Shown here piece by piece: positions 47,001-58,458 of a stretch of DNA of 64,000 bases (position 1 is its first letter; every line of letters begins with the position of its first letter). The translations under genes were made by a program, and so were the position numbers. The stretch comes from Sindora glabra (lineage: Eukaryota > Streptophyta > Magnoliopsida > Fabales > Fabaceae), in contig CM035235.1 of NCBI GenBank assembly GCA_020226215.1, positions 41,387,352 to 41,451,351 on the forward strand, read 5' to 3'. Under the pieces are notes generated by a model. It was not told where the DNA came from and searched no databases. It was given only the letters and a program-made list of their open reading frames with translations.

Positions 47001-47285
47001 AAAGAATTGAAAGTTACATTATTAATCATACCTTATTTTGTCTATTTATGCATGATTTAATGCTTGATTTGACATTTACTTGAATAGAAAGGCACTAAAG
47101 CACCCATATAAGTAGAGGATTTTGAAAAAAAAACCCAAAAATTCCAGCAATACAGGTTCAATTTGTTGGCATGTATAAGGTAAGTTGATTAACTTCAATT
47201 CGATGACAGACACACAATGGTGCTGTGACACAACCCATTTTGGGTCCTAATAAATGCAATAATAACAAAAGAACTGAATCGCAGC

Positions 47286-50200
47286 ATGTGTCAGAAGAGC
47301 GATGTTGAAATTCAGTCTACAATTGTTACCTTCTCAGAAAAGAATAATCATTTCAATATCAAGGGCGAACATCTTAGAATAACACCAGCATCAATGAAAT
47401 TGATCTTTGGAATAAGGGATGGAGACCAGCCCATCCAAACAACATTTGGTAAAAGGCCACGGTCAGACTTCGACACAAGGTGTTTTCATGACAAAGCACG
47501 GATGAGTAAATCAATAATATTTAACACACTTGAAAGAGCAGTGCAGGGAACATCAGAGACTGATGTGCAGGATGTCTCCCATCTTATGACATTGATGCTT
47601 CTAGTCACCCTCTTCGTACCAAACAGGGCCTACACATTAGGCTGGTCATATATCAAATACGTACAGAAATTAGATGCAATAGCACAATATGGGTGGTCAT
47701 AACACATTTACGACCAACTAATGAATTCTCTCAAAAAAGACAGCACCCTCAATGTAACTGGCTGTGTCATGCTATTACTAGTAAGTTAAAGATGTCAAAA
47801 ATCCTTTTTACTTCGTGTCACTATCTTTTATATTGTCTTCATTCATTTCTATTCACTTGAATGAATGTTCCTATCTCCTTTTTGTGTATTTGTCGCAAGT
47901 CATGGTTCATGTTACTGTTTTAGACCAAAAACAGTAACGTATCCCTGCTTTGTCTGTGAATGGTAACCTAAAGTTTTATGGCATTTTGGTTGTTAACATG
48001 ATTTCACTTAACAATTATTTTTGAGTTTTTCTTTCATGTTGATGATTACGTACAAGAATAACTTGTTTACCTGTAGTTTTTTTGCGCTTTTTATTACTCC
48101 GTCCTTGAATGCAGCCTTCAAAGGAAACTAATGTAACAAAATGAATGATTTATTGTCAACAGTATTAGCTGTGTGAGATTACAAGCGTGCTGAGCGGGCA
48201 TCACATCGAAAGAGTTCCAAGATGCCTTAAATAGGACCTGAAGCTCCTCATACGCCAACTGAGGGATCAACTTATCAGCCAGCTTCAGGTAACTGTATGA
48301 AAATGTTAACTTATTATGAAGTTCGATACATGTCAGTACAAGAAAATATATTACTGTCTATTTCCATGAAAAATACTAACATCGAACAAGATGTTACTGT
48401 TTCTATGTCAAACACTAATAGGTCCTTCTCTCCAGGTTTCTATTATTAATTTGATCCTTATTCTAGCAATTTACTTTGCTTTATGAATGGTATTGCTGTT
48501 TCATAACAAACAGAAGCATGCCATAGTTAAAATGTAACATGTTATTGTATTTTCTAAAAATAGTAACATGCATCCTTTATTGATTTTAACAGTTAGTAAT
48601 ATTTGATTTATCAATTTTTTTCCTTCATTGACCTTGTGTTAAGGTTTCCATGTAAAATAGTAACATATCGTGGGATTCTACTGAATTGGAGTGGAAACAG
48701 AAACATCTTTTGATTCTAATTTCTTTCTATTAATTATACATTATTTCATGCGTTTAATGTGTTTCATAGTTAATAATTTACCCATAATTATTGTTACGCT
48801 GTAACTTTATCCTTTATTTTCATGTTTCTATTTCTCACCAAAATAGTAACATGCAACTTACCACACTAACAGTGGAAACACTTATGTTTCAGGTGGTAAA
48901 CAGAGAAATTGAGCCCACAGTATAAGAATATGACCTCCTCTACACAGTTGAAATAAATCTACAATTAATTGAATTTCTTAACAAAACAAAATCACAGAAC
49001 ACACCCTCCTAATCGAAGGATTCGAGAGGTGATACTGAGATAGCATTAGCTCAATATATGATCCAACCTCGACTAACAAAGCTGGATCAGTTTGCTGATA
49101 TTGCACTGTCCTACAAAGAGCAACATCAATAAAACAATGATGAAGTCCTACGGCTTAGGGATTAGCTCTTCAGTGCAAACATAGAAATACTCAAATTGAA
49201 GGATGAATTGATGTCCCTCATTGAGAAACTTCAGGTGTTAGAACAACAGACACAACAAAACGCAGCGACAATAGCAAAACTTAAACATGATAATGCACAG
49301 CTACAAGAGCAACTGTCCACTGCAACAAGTGAGGTAGAAAACCTTTGAGCGGTCAACGATAGTCTGAAAAATTAGAATAAGTAGCTCAATACACAACTAT
49401 CAGAATAAATGATGTAGGTGATTGAACAAGATGAGGTAGAAACCACCGAAGCTGATGAACAAGATACAGACGAGGAAAAGCAGTGTTCGATGATAGCGAA
49501 TATTAAAAAGAAAATAAGAAAAATAAAATGGGACGAAGAGTTCACGTACTCAGGGCCAGTGAAAAAATGTACAAGACAAACAGATGCATGACAACAGACA
49601 ACAACTGCTGAGGAGGTCTATAGGTTGAGCAAAGAGGCCTCTGTTATAATTGAAGATGATACACCAACAGATAAAAGTGAAAAAAAGCAAACTTATAAGG
49701 CAACGAATACTACAAAGTTACCAGCTGCAAAATACTTGACCCAAGATGTCAGGAATAAGATGGTGCAAATAAAATTGGCAAGAGACCCACGTAAGTCATG
49801 TCCTATTTTCTTCTCAATTCTTTACATTTATTAGAAAGTATTACCTATTGCCTCATCTCATCCCCATGCCAAATCACTATATGCAGTATTTTTATCTGGT
49901 CAATCCCCCAGTAGGATTTGTTCATAACCTTTGAGTAGTTGGTAGGAGTAATCAAGGAGAAGTCAATCACGAACAATGTATGTATCATCTAATCATTTAA
50001 ATGCATTATTATTTTATCTTATTCCACCTTCTAGCTATGTTATTATTTTTTTCCTAAACAATAACAGGAACTTATTGAGTCTATTCGGGCTCAAAAAGCA
50101 TGGTGCTACTGTGTGGAGTGCAAATAGTTAGATACAATTATTCTTTCTATTACAAATGCTAGATTCTTGTGCTACTGTTTGGAGTTTGCCACCCTTATCA

Positions 50201-51480
50201 ATCATCTAACAAGAACTAAACAATCAATGCAGATCATAGATGACCATGCCTACACTCTGAGCTTGGCTTTCACGAATAGTAAAAGGAAGATATTTGCATT
50301 CGACAGCTGCTACTGGGTAAGATCCTGAATCCATTTCCCAAATATGAATTACAGAAGACAGCATTGATACTGGCTTGGGTTAAAACTATATTAATAGTCT
50401 TACATTATGAGCGACACCAAGTTACTCCAGGAAGCCAGGTAGTTCAAATTTGATGCACATATGTAAGAGGTAATGGCTGTAGATGTTGTTATATTCCCAA
50501 TGAACTCCACGGGCATAAATGACTTTAGAAACCCTAATCACTTCACACTTCTTGTCCTAGATAATAAAGAGTGCAAATGGACACACTACAACTCACTGTG
50601 GCCAAAAAGAGAGGAGACACCGGATCCATACTTTCATGATGTCATGATGGTGGTGAGTGATATCAAATGTTACGATAGAATAGCAAGTGTTGTTACTTTT
50701 GATTTGACTGAAGTTGCATTGCTAGCCACAGTCTTGAACCCTCTACCTTGTTATCTTATTGACATTACTCTTTCCATTAGAGATAGTAACATATCATACT
50801 CACAACAAGACAATATCATATCTCTTGTATGTAGCTTATAGCATGATTTTCCATTGGAGAAAACATGTCAAGTGTGATGTTATTAAATAATAAGCTATTG
50901 TTTGTTGATGTTTCTATTTCTTGTCAAAATAGTAACACTTTATTTTCTTGGAGTTTCATTTTTTAATTAAACTTCATTGGGTTATTTGTATATTGGATGT
51001 GTTTTTTGCTAATGTTACTGTTGCTATAACAAAAGATAATAACTCATAACCATACTACAAGATGTTACAGCTAGCAGTGTAGACAGTTACATGGAGTTTT
51101 CATTTTTCATTTTTTTTAGTTTGCTAACAACAGAAGGACTATTACGAAAAAAAGATGAATGAAGTCCTTGCACAAAGTGGAATGGATACGAGGGTAGAGC
51201 TAGCCACTGTAGGTCTATCTTTTGAGATAATATCATACGAATAGGCACCTCAACAGGAAGAAACGTTGTAAGTAGCAAGTTCTTTTCTTATCCAAGGGTA
51301 ACATGTCTAGTAGGTACTAAACTAACTCGTTACTGTTTTTCAAGCAAGACTGCGAGATTTTCGTATGCTTGCATATAGAGAATATATTCAGTAATAAAGA
51401 GTTTCAAGAATAATTTTTGCTGGAGGAAGTGAGACAATACAGAGCAAAATTAGTTACTAAATTCCTTCAGAATTTCAGTC
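47286..51480 (+). pseudogene. Ulp1-like (C48) SUMO-protease family pseudogene with introns
   Basis: A plus-strand multi-exon relic. Its first part (47286-47790) reads IKGEHLRITPASMKLIFGI, then WSYIKYVQKLDAIAQYGWS, similar to the N-terminal domain of transposon-linked plant Ulp1 proteins. Near 48165-48290 are RVPRCLK and IRQLRDQL. A coiled coil lies at about 49185-49345 (IEILKLKDELMSLIEKLQ, then AAT heptads) and an acidic/Lys-rich linker at 49420-49800. The protease core follows: VDVVIFPMNSTG and HFTLLVLDNKECKWTHYNSL (about 50485-50600), then QDCEIFVCLHIENI (about 51345-51390). His and the Q-DC nucleophile motif are kept; the usual Asp position reads Asn and DCG reads DCE. Several in-frame stops occur. 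Ulp1 enzymes process or remove SUMO. Hairpin repeats sit in its introns. Confidence 0.75.
47909..51340. repeat. Dispersed single copies of the hairpin motif
   Basis: Single hairpins or half-hairpins of the GTTACTGTTT/AAACAGTAAC family occur between coding remnants. The clearest are near 47911-47938 (11-bp stem, loop AGACCA), 48394, 48536, 48827, 50036, 50906 and 51011. Some keep only one good arm. They lack the tandem linkers of arrays A and B. They fall in the presumed introns and spacers of the Ulp1-like relic, hardly ever in its coding stretches. Confidence 0.8.
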
Positions 51481-51707
51481 TTCCCAGTTAAAGTTAATTA
51501 TTATGCACATATATAACACTAAAGTTAATTATTATGCATATATGTAACATTAAATTCATATAAAACCATGGTCTTAGATATATTTAAAATTCAATTGTAT
51601 GTATAACTCAATTGTAAATGTTAATCTTCTATATAGTTTAATCTTATATCCAATTTATGTTAGCACTCAGACAACATATTGCCATACGAATTACAAACAC
51701 CTATGTT

Positions 51708-53256
51708 GATGTTACTCTTTTTTAACGGATGCAGCAACATCCAGTTGTATGGTACTATTCATAAGACCTACCACCAATGTTAGTATGAATGAAGTACATT
51801 CTTTGAAAAAGTCCCCCAGCGATAGACATGCATCTTTCACACGCACAAGGGCCAGTTTCTTAGGTGTTACTATTTTCGTCCAAAACAGTAACATCCCCCA
51901 AATAGGCAGTTCATGGTTTTTATCTAGAGAGGAACTTGTCAAGTGACATAAATAATCACCTAGACCTAACTTTCAGCCACTTGAAACCTCCTGAGCTTAA
52001 AACTTAACAACCTCGATGATATTACTGTTTTCATCCAAAACAGTAACATCCCCCAAATAGGCAGTTCTTAGTTCTTATCTGGAGAGGAATTTGTCAAGTG
52101 ACATAAATAACCACTCAGACCCAACTTTCAGCCACCTGTAACGTCCCGGGCTCAAAACTTAACAATTTTGATGATGTTACTATTTTCATCCACAACAGTA
52201 ACATTCCATAAAAAGACATTTCTTGGATCTTATTCGGAGAGAAGCTTGTCAAGTGATATAAATAACCACACAGACCTAACTTCCAGCCACCTATAACCTC
52301 CCAGGCTCAAAACTTAATAACCTCGATGATGTTACTATTTTCATCCAAAATAGTAACATCCCATAAAAAGGCATTTCTTGGATCTTATTCGGAGAGGAAC
52401 TTATCAAGTGACATAAATAACCACCCAAATGCAACTTCCAGCCACCTGTAACCCTCGGGAAACAAAACTCCAACAGCCTCGATGATGTTATTATTTTTGT
52501 CTAAAATAGTAACATCCCATAAAAAATTATTTCTTGGATCTTATCTAGAGAGGAACTTGTCAAGTAACATAAATAATCACCTAGACCTAACTTCCAACCA
52601 CCTGTAACCTCTTGGGCTCAAAACTCAACAACATCGATGATGTTAGTATTTTCGTTCAAAACAGTAACATCCCCTAAATAGGCAGTTCTTGGTTCTTATC
52701 CAGAGAGGAACTTGTTAACTGACATAAATAACCACCCAGACCTAACTTCCAGCTACTTGTAACCCCCCGGGCTCAAAACTCCAACAGCCTCGATGATGTT
52801 ATTGTTTTAGGTCAATACAGTAACATGCAGCATGTTAACCTGCTTTGTCAGGCAATGTATCCAATACACAACAGGCTTCACTCTAGAAGTGGAAATGCAT
52901 CCAACTGACGTTCATGAGTCACATTCCTGGGTGTTACTGTTTTCATGCAAAATAGTAACATCCCACAAAGAGGCAGTTATTGGATCTTATCCAAAGAGAA
53001 ACACGTTAAGTTACATAATTAACTAACAAGACCTAGATTCCAACCATATGTAATCCCCCCGAGATCAATTCTCCATCAGCCTTAACGATGTTACTGTCTC
53101 CGACCAAAACAGTAACATGCAGCTAGTTGGCCTGCTTTCTTAGGCGAAGTGGCCACTTAACAGTGCACAGACCCCCAGCAATAAGCATGCTTCTCTCATA
53201 CTACAACGGGTTGCATTCTTGGGTGTTACTGTTTTCATCCAAAACAGTAACATCCA
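51708..53256. repeat. Hairpin tandem array B (period about 155 bp)
   Basis: Eleven hairpins begin near 51708, 51863, 52018, 52173, 52328, 52484, 52639, 52795, 52930, 53087 and 53222, so spacing is 155-157 bp except for two 135-bp steps. The consensus hairpin has stem GATGTTACTGTTTT, loop CATCC and the complementary arm AAAACAGTAACATC (14 bp, perfect in the consensus). Linkers share GGCAGTTCTTGGTTCTTATC, GAGAGGAACTTGTCAAG, GACATAAATAACCACC and CAGCCACCTGTAACC. They are unrelated to array A linkers. Confidence 0.95.
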
Positions 53257-53554
53257 AGATAATGTGTAATCATGTCTGGAGATGATGCATGAAATGAACT
53301 GAACTATACTATAGGAGTCTCAATAGAATTGCCATGGGAAAAAATGAAAATGTATTGTTATATTCCATCAAAAGCTTGAGGAAATCCAGTTCAGTAGCTT
53401 ATATACATTAACCAGAAGCCACATCAACTAATACATTATGGGCTCTGATGTCAAATAAGTGTCCAAAAAATAGGTGCACATACAAAAGTTCAACAACATA
53501 ACATGAGTTCAATGAGTGTGTTAGCTCCTAATGACTACTAGTTTTCATAAAACT

Positions 53555-54645
53555 TCATTGATCTGGAAGTAACAAATCATGCACATAAGCAGCTCTGAAA
53601 TCTTCTGGAAGGCTAAAAAAGAAATTAACTTTTAGAGGGTTGAGAGCAATTTTCCTTGCCACATTCATAGCTTGGGTAAGAGGTCAACCCATCAATCTTC
53701 ATAATCTCACTAGTCACTTGCATCCTTCTCCTTGCAGAATCAGATTCATGTTAGAAATAAGAAACCAAGTGGCCTATGTGTTTACTTGCATCCTCCATCA
53801 CATCACCCATTCGTGCAAATCTAGAAGAGAATTCTCTCAAAACTTCTAAATTTTCTGTCTTTGTCTTCTTTGACCTACGGTTTGATAGGGTGGTTGAGGA
53901 AGAAGTTCCCATCGAGGCACATGGAGGGACTGGGTAAGTATCCTCCACAGAAAAGGTAGGAACATGTTCTTCTTACTCTTCTTTTTCTCTATCGCTTACT
54001 TCATCTTCCATCCCCTCTAATGCATCTTGTGGATTTACAACCTCTTTTCCAATGGCTCTATCCTTCCCAAATATTTTGGCTAAATCATCAAAAAATGGAA
54101 ATGACTTGTTTCTTAACCCTACGGCATTTTTATGGCTCTAGCATAAAAGAAAGGAAAACATAATGAGAGAAGAAGGTAAAAATTTAAAAGCTATCACCAA
54201 TAAATAGAAATATACATAGACACACATATGTGCATAAAAGAAAAAGTATAATATAAAATATTACCTTCACCCATTCATCCCATACTAGTTTTGAGTAAGT
54301 TACGAACTTCTCTTCATCATTCCATCCAAATTTGCTGGCAACTGGACCAAGCATCTCCGCAATAGCATTATAGTGATTCCTCAAATACTTGATACAGGAC
54401 TCGATGTGTGGTTTAGCCTTCATACCACACCCAAGAAGCTTTTGATCCATGAGTTGTTCTAACCTATTATAAGCACCATTCTTAAAGTGGTCATTGTCCG
54501 TTTTCCAACCACCCAGCTCCTCAAGATCTATCATTGCACTAATTAGTGCACGATCCTCAACACTTTTCCATCTTATGCATCCTCTAGATGGGTTCGCATC
54601 GTCACCACCTTGGTTGGCATTTCTTTGAACTTTTGGTTAACTCAT
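53555..54645 (-). pseudogene. Harbinger Myb/SANT-like DNA-binding protein (ORF1), decayed
   Basis: From ATG 54645 the minus strand reads (after an early stop) IRWKSVEDRALISAMIDL, ELGGWKTDNDHFKNGAYNRL, KAKPHIESCIKYLRNHYNAI and FGWNDEEKFVTYSKLVWDEW, the trihelix-like Myb_DNA-bind_3 domain of PIF/Harbinger ORF1. A GT donor follows at about 54265. The second exon begins SHKNAVGLRNKSFPFFDDL and runs through a Ser/Arg/Lys-rich segment to KVNFFFSLPEDFRAAYVHDL, ending at TGA 53555. ORF1 helps the transposase enter the nucleus and bind the ends. Stops and at least one frameshift near 53690 inactivate it. It lies 3' of the transposase on the same strand. Confidence 0.85.
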
Positions 54646-54894
54646 CTGTAAAGAAGGAAAGATAGAGAGAGAGAGGAAACATAGAAATTCATAAGAGCGA
54701 CATTTTGCTCATGATTTAACAATTTAGGATGATTATACTACTAGTTCAATAAAAGGCGAAGTCATTAATTAGATCTTATTACAAATTTAGATAAAAATAA
54801 TACAAGAATAAAGTGTATATTGTCTATCAATTCATAAATGCAATACAAGTGAAACATGCTACATGGTTTTTGCTAAACTCTGTTCAATGATGTA

Positions 54895-56072
54895 GTGTCA
54901 TGTAACTATGCATTATACATCTCATTGGCAAGATCATGTTTGAATGTACTCAATGCAGTACTAGATTCCATAATCTCAATATTAAGTTCACCATTATTTT
55001 TTTCCTCACCATCCATAAGCAAAGGCTCCATGGGATTCACACTCATGTATGTTCGAATGAAATTATGCATCAATGCGCAAGTTAAGATAATTCTACCCAT
55101 AATTCTCCTAGGGTACCAAGTTGTACATCTTAGAATACCCCATCTCATTTTAACAATCCAAAACACCTCTCAATAACATTTCTTGCTTGAGAATGCTTCA
55201 TATTAAAATATCCCTCAGTAGATACTAGTTGAGTACCACTCTTCCACACACTTAGATGATATCTCTGGCCTCTAAATAGTGTTAAAAATTCCTCATAATT
55301 CATGTATCCAGCATCACAAAAATAGTAGTTGCCTATAATTAACTAAGATAATGTTAAGTAGTTTTATCTCAAATAAGCTCCTTAGTTCAAATTGAGTAAT
55401 GTCAAAATACTTATGTTGTTACTTTGTGGAACTATCAAAGCATTTTTTCTAGAAAGTGCATCTCGAAGCACTCTATTGTCATGTGTGGACCCTTTCCAAC
55501 CAGGTAATATATAAATAAATTACAAATCCCGCGTGCACGTAGCTAACACATTAGTAGTGAGTTCTCCTTTTCTATTCCCGAACCTAGCTTTATCTTTATC
55601 TCTAACACGAACCTTAATATGACTTCCATCCAAAGTACCTAAGCAATTCTGCAGTATGTATATATATAACTTGTTAATAGATACTGTATATATTTATAAA
55701 TATTTACACATTCATCTAATCTTCCTAAAAATTCTAACTTACCTTAAACCATTTCCACCTCTCATCTTGGCAATTCTTTATCACTGGCTCAGGTTTCTTT
55801 AGTAGAATATCATAGCATCTAAGGACAGCGTGGAGAACTAAATTGAAGTGCCTAGATATTGTCTCACCATTTCTCCTAAAATACAATTGAATTCTTCGAT
55901 TTTTTGTAACATGAAAAAGTGTGAATAGAAATAAAGCAACTATCTCGTCTAAACTAATATTCTTATTTCCTTATAACTTACCAACATCTCTAAGCATATC
56001 ACATAACTTAGAAAAACAAGCTCTATTCATCCTAAGGTTGTCCAAGCATGCTAAGTCATTTTCTTGAATCAT
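54895..56072 (-). pseudogene. PIF/Harbinger (HARBI1-type) DDE transposase, decayed
   Basis: From ATG 56072 the first exon reads MIQENDLACLDNLRMN, then ISLDEIVALFLFTLFHV, GETISRHFNLVLHAVLRC and DERWKWFK, followed by a GTAAGT donor near 55743. The next segment (about 55648-55450) has NCLGTLDGSHIKVRV, RFGNRKGELTTNVLA and LPGWKGSTHDNRVLRDAL, including the first two catalytic Asp positions. The last segment (about 55335-54895) has FCDAGYMNYEEFLTLF, YFNMKHSQARNVIERCFG, RWGILRCTTWYPRRI and CALMHNFIRTYM. The catalytic Glu falls at IER in ARNVIERCFG. A stop in exon 1, a stop after ATCTRDL, and a 1-bp deletion after GLLK inactivate it. Confidence 0.92.
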
Positions 56073-56670
56073 TAGCATGAGATTTAAAGCCTAGCATAAT
56101 GTCTTTCTTCAGCACAACTGTCAAATATATAGGATATAGACTTGGGCAATCTAAAGTCCAAAAAGGACAGAAGATACATAAATTTAGCAATAGCCTCCAA
56201 AATCATGAGCATCATCTGTGTGTATAACACAATACATGTAGTAGCAATCTTTTTCTTTTTAGTCAATGGTAAGCAAGCCATAACTATATGACATAGGCAA
56301 ATTACATGCAAGAATGTTATAAGTTAGAAGAGCAATAAAAATATGGTCAGCCACTTTTAGTAATTTGAATTTAACAAACACCATTCATCTTTTTCAAGAT
56401 AGTCAACAAGCAAATAATAATGATATCATACCTAGAATCTCTTAGAAGCTCTGCCGTAGGGATGGATTAAACATCCTAATTTGCTAAACTATAAGCATAC
56501 ATTCTTTTTTGTCAAATTCTACTATTATTTTATTACTGTTCGTATTCCGACGTTACAGCTCCTATTCTTTGACAGAAAGTCAAGAAGGATAAAAATTTTC
56601 AAATATGAAGGTTGTAGCTTACATAATAGAAAAAGAGGAAATATAATGAGCAAGGTCATCAAGACTTACT

Positions 56671-56808
56671 AGAAATCGCTAGTACCGTTGCCGGGAATCG
56701 CTGCTAGGGTTGAGGGAAGATGAGAGACGCTCGAGAACCAGAAATCGCTAGTACTGTTGCCGAAAACTATTGCTAGGGTTGAGAGAAGATGGGAGATGCT
56801 TGAGAAAC
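56671..56808. repeat. 69-bp tandem duplication near the Harbinger right end
   Basis: Two copies starting AGAAATCGCTAGTAC (56671 and 56740), each including GCTAGGGTTGAG and GAAGATG. They lie upstream of the transposase start, in the sub-terminal region, and may belong to its 5' untranslated region. Confidence 0.85.
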
Positions 56809-57610
56809 AATGGTATACACGAAAAAGTAAATTCTGATATTCAAATTATAAAGGCAAAATTAGTATTAACTAATTTTAACAGAGTCATTTTTATCTATAA
56901 ATTAATTGAAAATGCAGGCAATAAAATTTATCTAGGGGAGAGTGGGTAAGTGATCTCCTGCATTTTATGAGAAATACAAGTTCTCGGAAAGATTTATTTC
57001 CTCCCATTTGTGCAACCAAACAACTCTATAGTAGTTTATATCCTGGAAAGTCCAATTTTCTATGTTGTTGTTGCGAATCAAATGACCCCTAAATGTGGTT
57101 GATGGCCAACCACTAAATGTAATCAAATGGAGAAAAACACAACTCAATTTCTCATTCAATTTAAAAGAACTCCAAAACTAATTCATATTCAACTTGAAAG
57201 AACTTTTCCAAACAAATCTATAAAACTTAGTAGTTCTATCAAGAGGGAGAGTTATAACATAAATAAAGTAAAATGATAATTAAATCAAAAGGATTGAGAA
57301 TCACAATCTAACCTTCTCAATTGCTAACTTCAATTCTTCACTAAAATAATACTTTTCTATTAACAAATTCTTCACTAATGCGTAATTGAGAGAGAGCAAA
57401 GAGTCGTTCATGTTCTTTGGCTTTATTTTTGATAAGGTTGGGAAGAATATCCTTTTTATTTAGGGTATTATAGTCTTTACATAAAAATGATTTTAAAGCC
57501 TTAATATTGACTAATAAAAATTATTTATTGGCATAAAGTGTAGCTTTACAAATTAGGAGGAGGTCAATGTAATTTTTGTAAACTTTAAGTGAGGTTGACA
57601 TATTTTACTC

Positions 57611-58225
57611 AAAAATATATGATATGATTAGTAGTTAGAAAATGGTAGATTTTAAATTTAATAAACAAAATTATAATTAACACAAAATTTTATATAGTAA
57701 AAGAATAAAAAAAATTAATTTACCAAATTTTTTTATATGAAATAATTTTTATAAATAATAAAAAAATTATTTTGAATTTTATTGTTAAACATATAATGAC
57801 TGAAATATTTGAATAGAAAAATATTAAAACTATTATTGTATTATTTTAACAAATGATAATGTTGGAATACATAAAAATGTAAGGGATAAGAGTGACAAAA
57901 CTTAAATAGTAAAATAATAACATATGTTAAATACAAAAATATATGATATGATTAATAATAAAAAAGTAACATGTTTTAAATTCAATAATATAAATTATAA
58001 TTAAACAAACATTTACATAGTAAAAGCATAAAAAATTAATTTGCCAAATTTTTATATTAAATAATTTTTTATGAAGAATAAAAAATATTTAATTTTAAAT
58101 TTTATTATAAAAACTACCAAAACATTTGAATAAAAATATTAAAGACATCATTTTATTTTTATTAATAAAAGATAACTTTGAGATATATAAAAATTGTGAG
58201 TGATAAGAATGTCAAAAAGTCATTC
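57611..58225. repeat. 324-bp AT-rich tandem repeat, two copies
   Basis: The segment beginning AAAAATATATGATATGATTA at 57611 recurs from 57935. Both contain TTTACATAG/TTATATAGTAAAAG, AATTAATTTGCCAAATTTT-like sequence, and a terminal GATAAGAGTG/GATAAGAATG in the same order. The copies have diverged considerably. No coding potential is visible. Confidence 0.8.
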
Positions 58226-58458
58226 CATAATCAATGGAAAGGTCATTTCATTAGTTTTGCAATGAAACGAGGATTACACCATTTGATGGAATAGTCACCT
58301 AGTAGAGAATGAAGATTTTTATTTCATAATATCTTTCAAATAAGATTTTTTTTAATTCTTTTGCATTCTATCTAATTATTGCATATTTTTATGCAATAAA
58401 ATATTATTAAAATAGAAATAGTTGTTGCATTTAGTTAGTTAATTGTTGAATACATTAA

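Larger units (their letters stand above)
44903..57092 (-). mobile_element. PIF/Harbinger DNA transposon, 12.2 kb
   Basis: The element spans 44906-57089. The left end reads GGGGTCTTTGGTTCATACG, and the right end, on the minus strand, reads GGGGTCATTTGATTCGCAAC. The target duplication is TAA on both sides (44903-44905 and 57090-57092), the 3-bp TWA type of this superfamily. Sub-terminal regions share TTTGTTTGGTT motifs. Inside, the minus strand carries a Harbinger DDE transposase and a Myb/SANT-like ORF, the two proteins these elements need. It is much longer than the usual few kilobases because about 8 kb (45.15-53.3 kb) is filled with hairpin repeats and a Ulp1-like pseudogene, probably a nested or captured unit. 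Confidence 0.9.

Noticed and set aside
45868..53256. Regular repeats with near-constant spacing, superficially like a CRISPR array
   Set aside because: Units are 147-155 bp, linkers are homologous within an array rather than unique spacers, there are no cas genes, and the DNA is plant nuclear.
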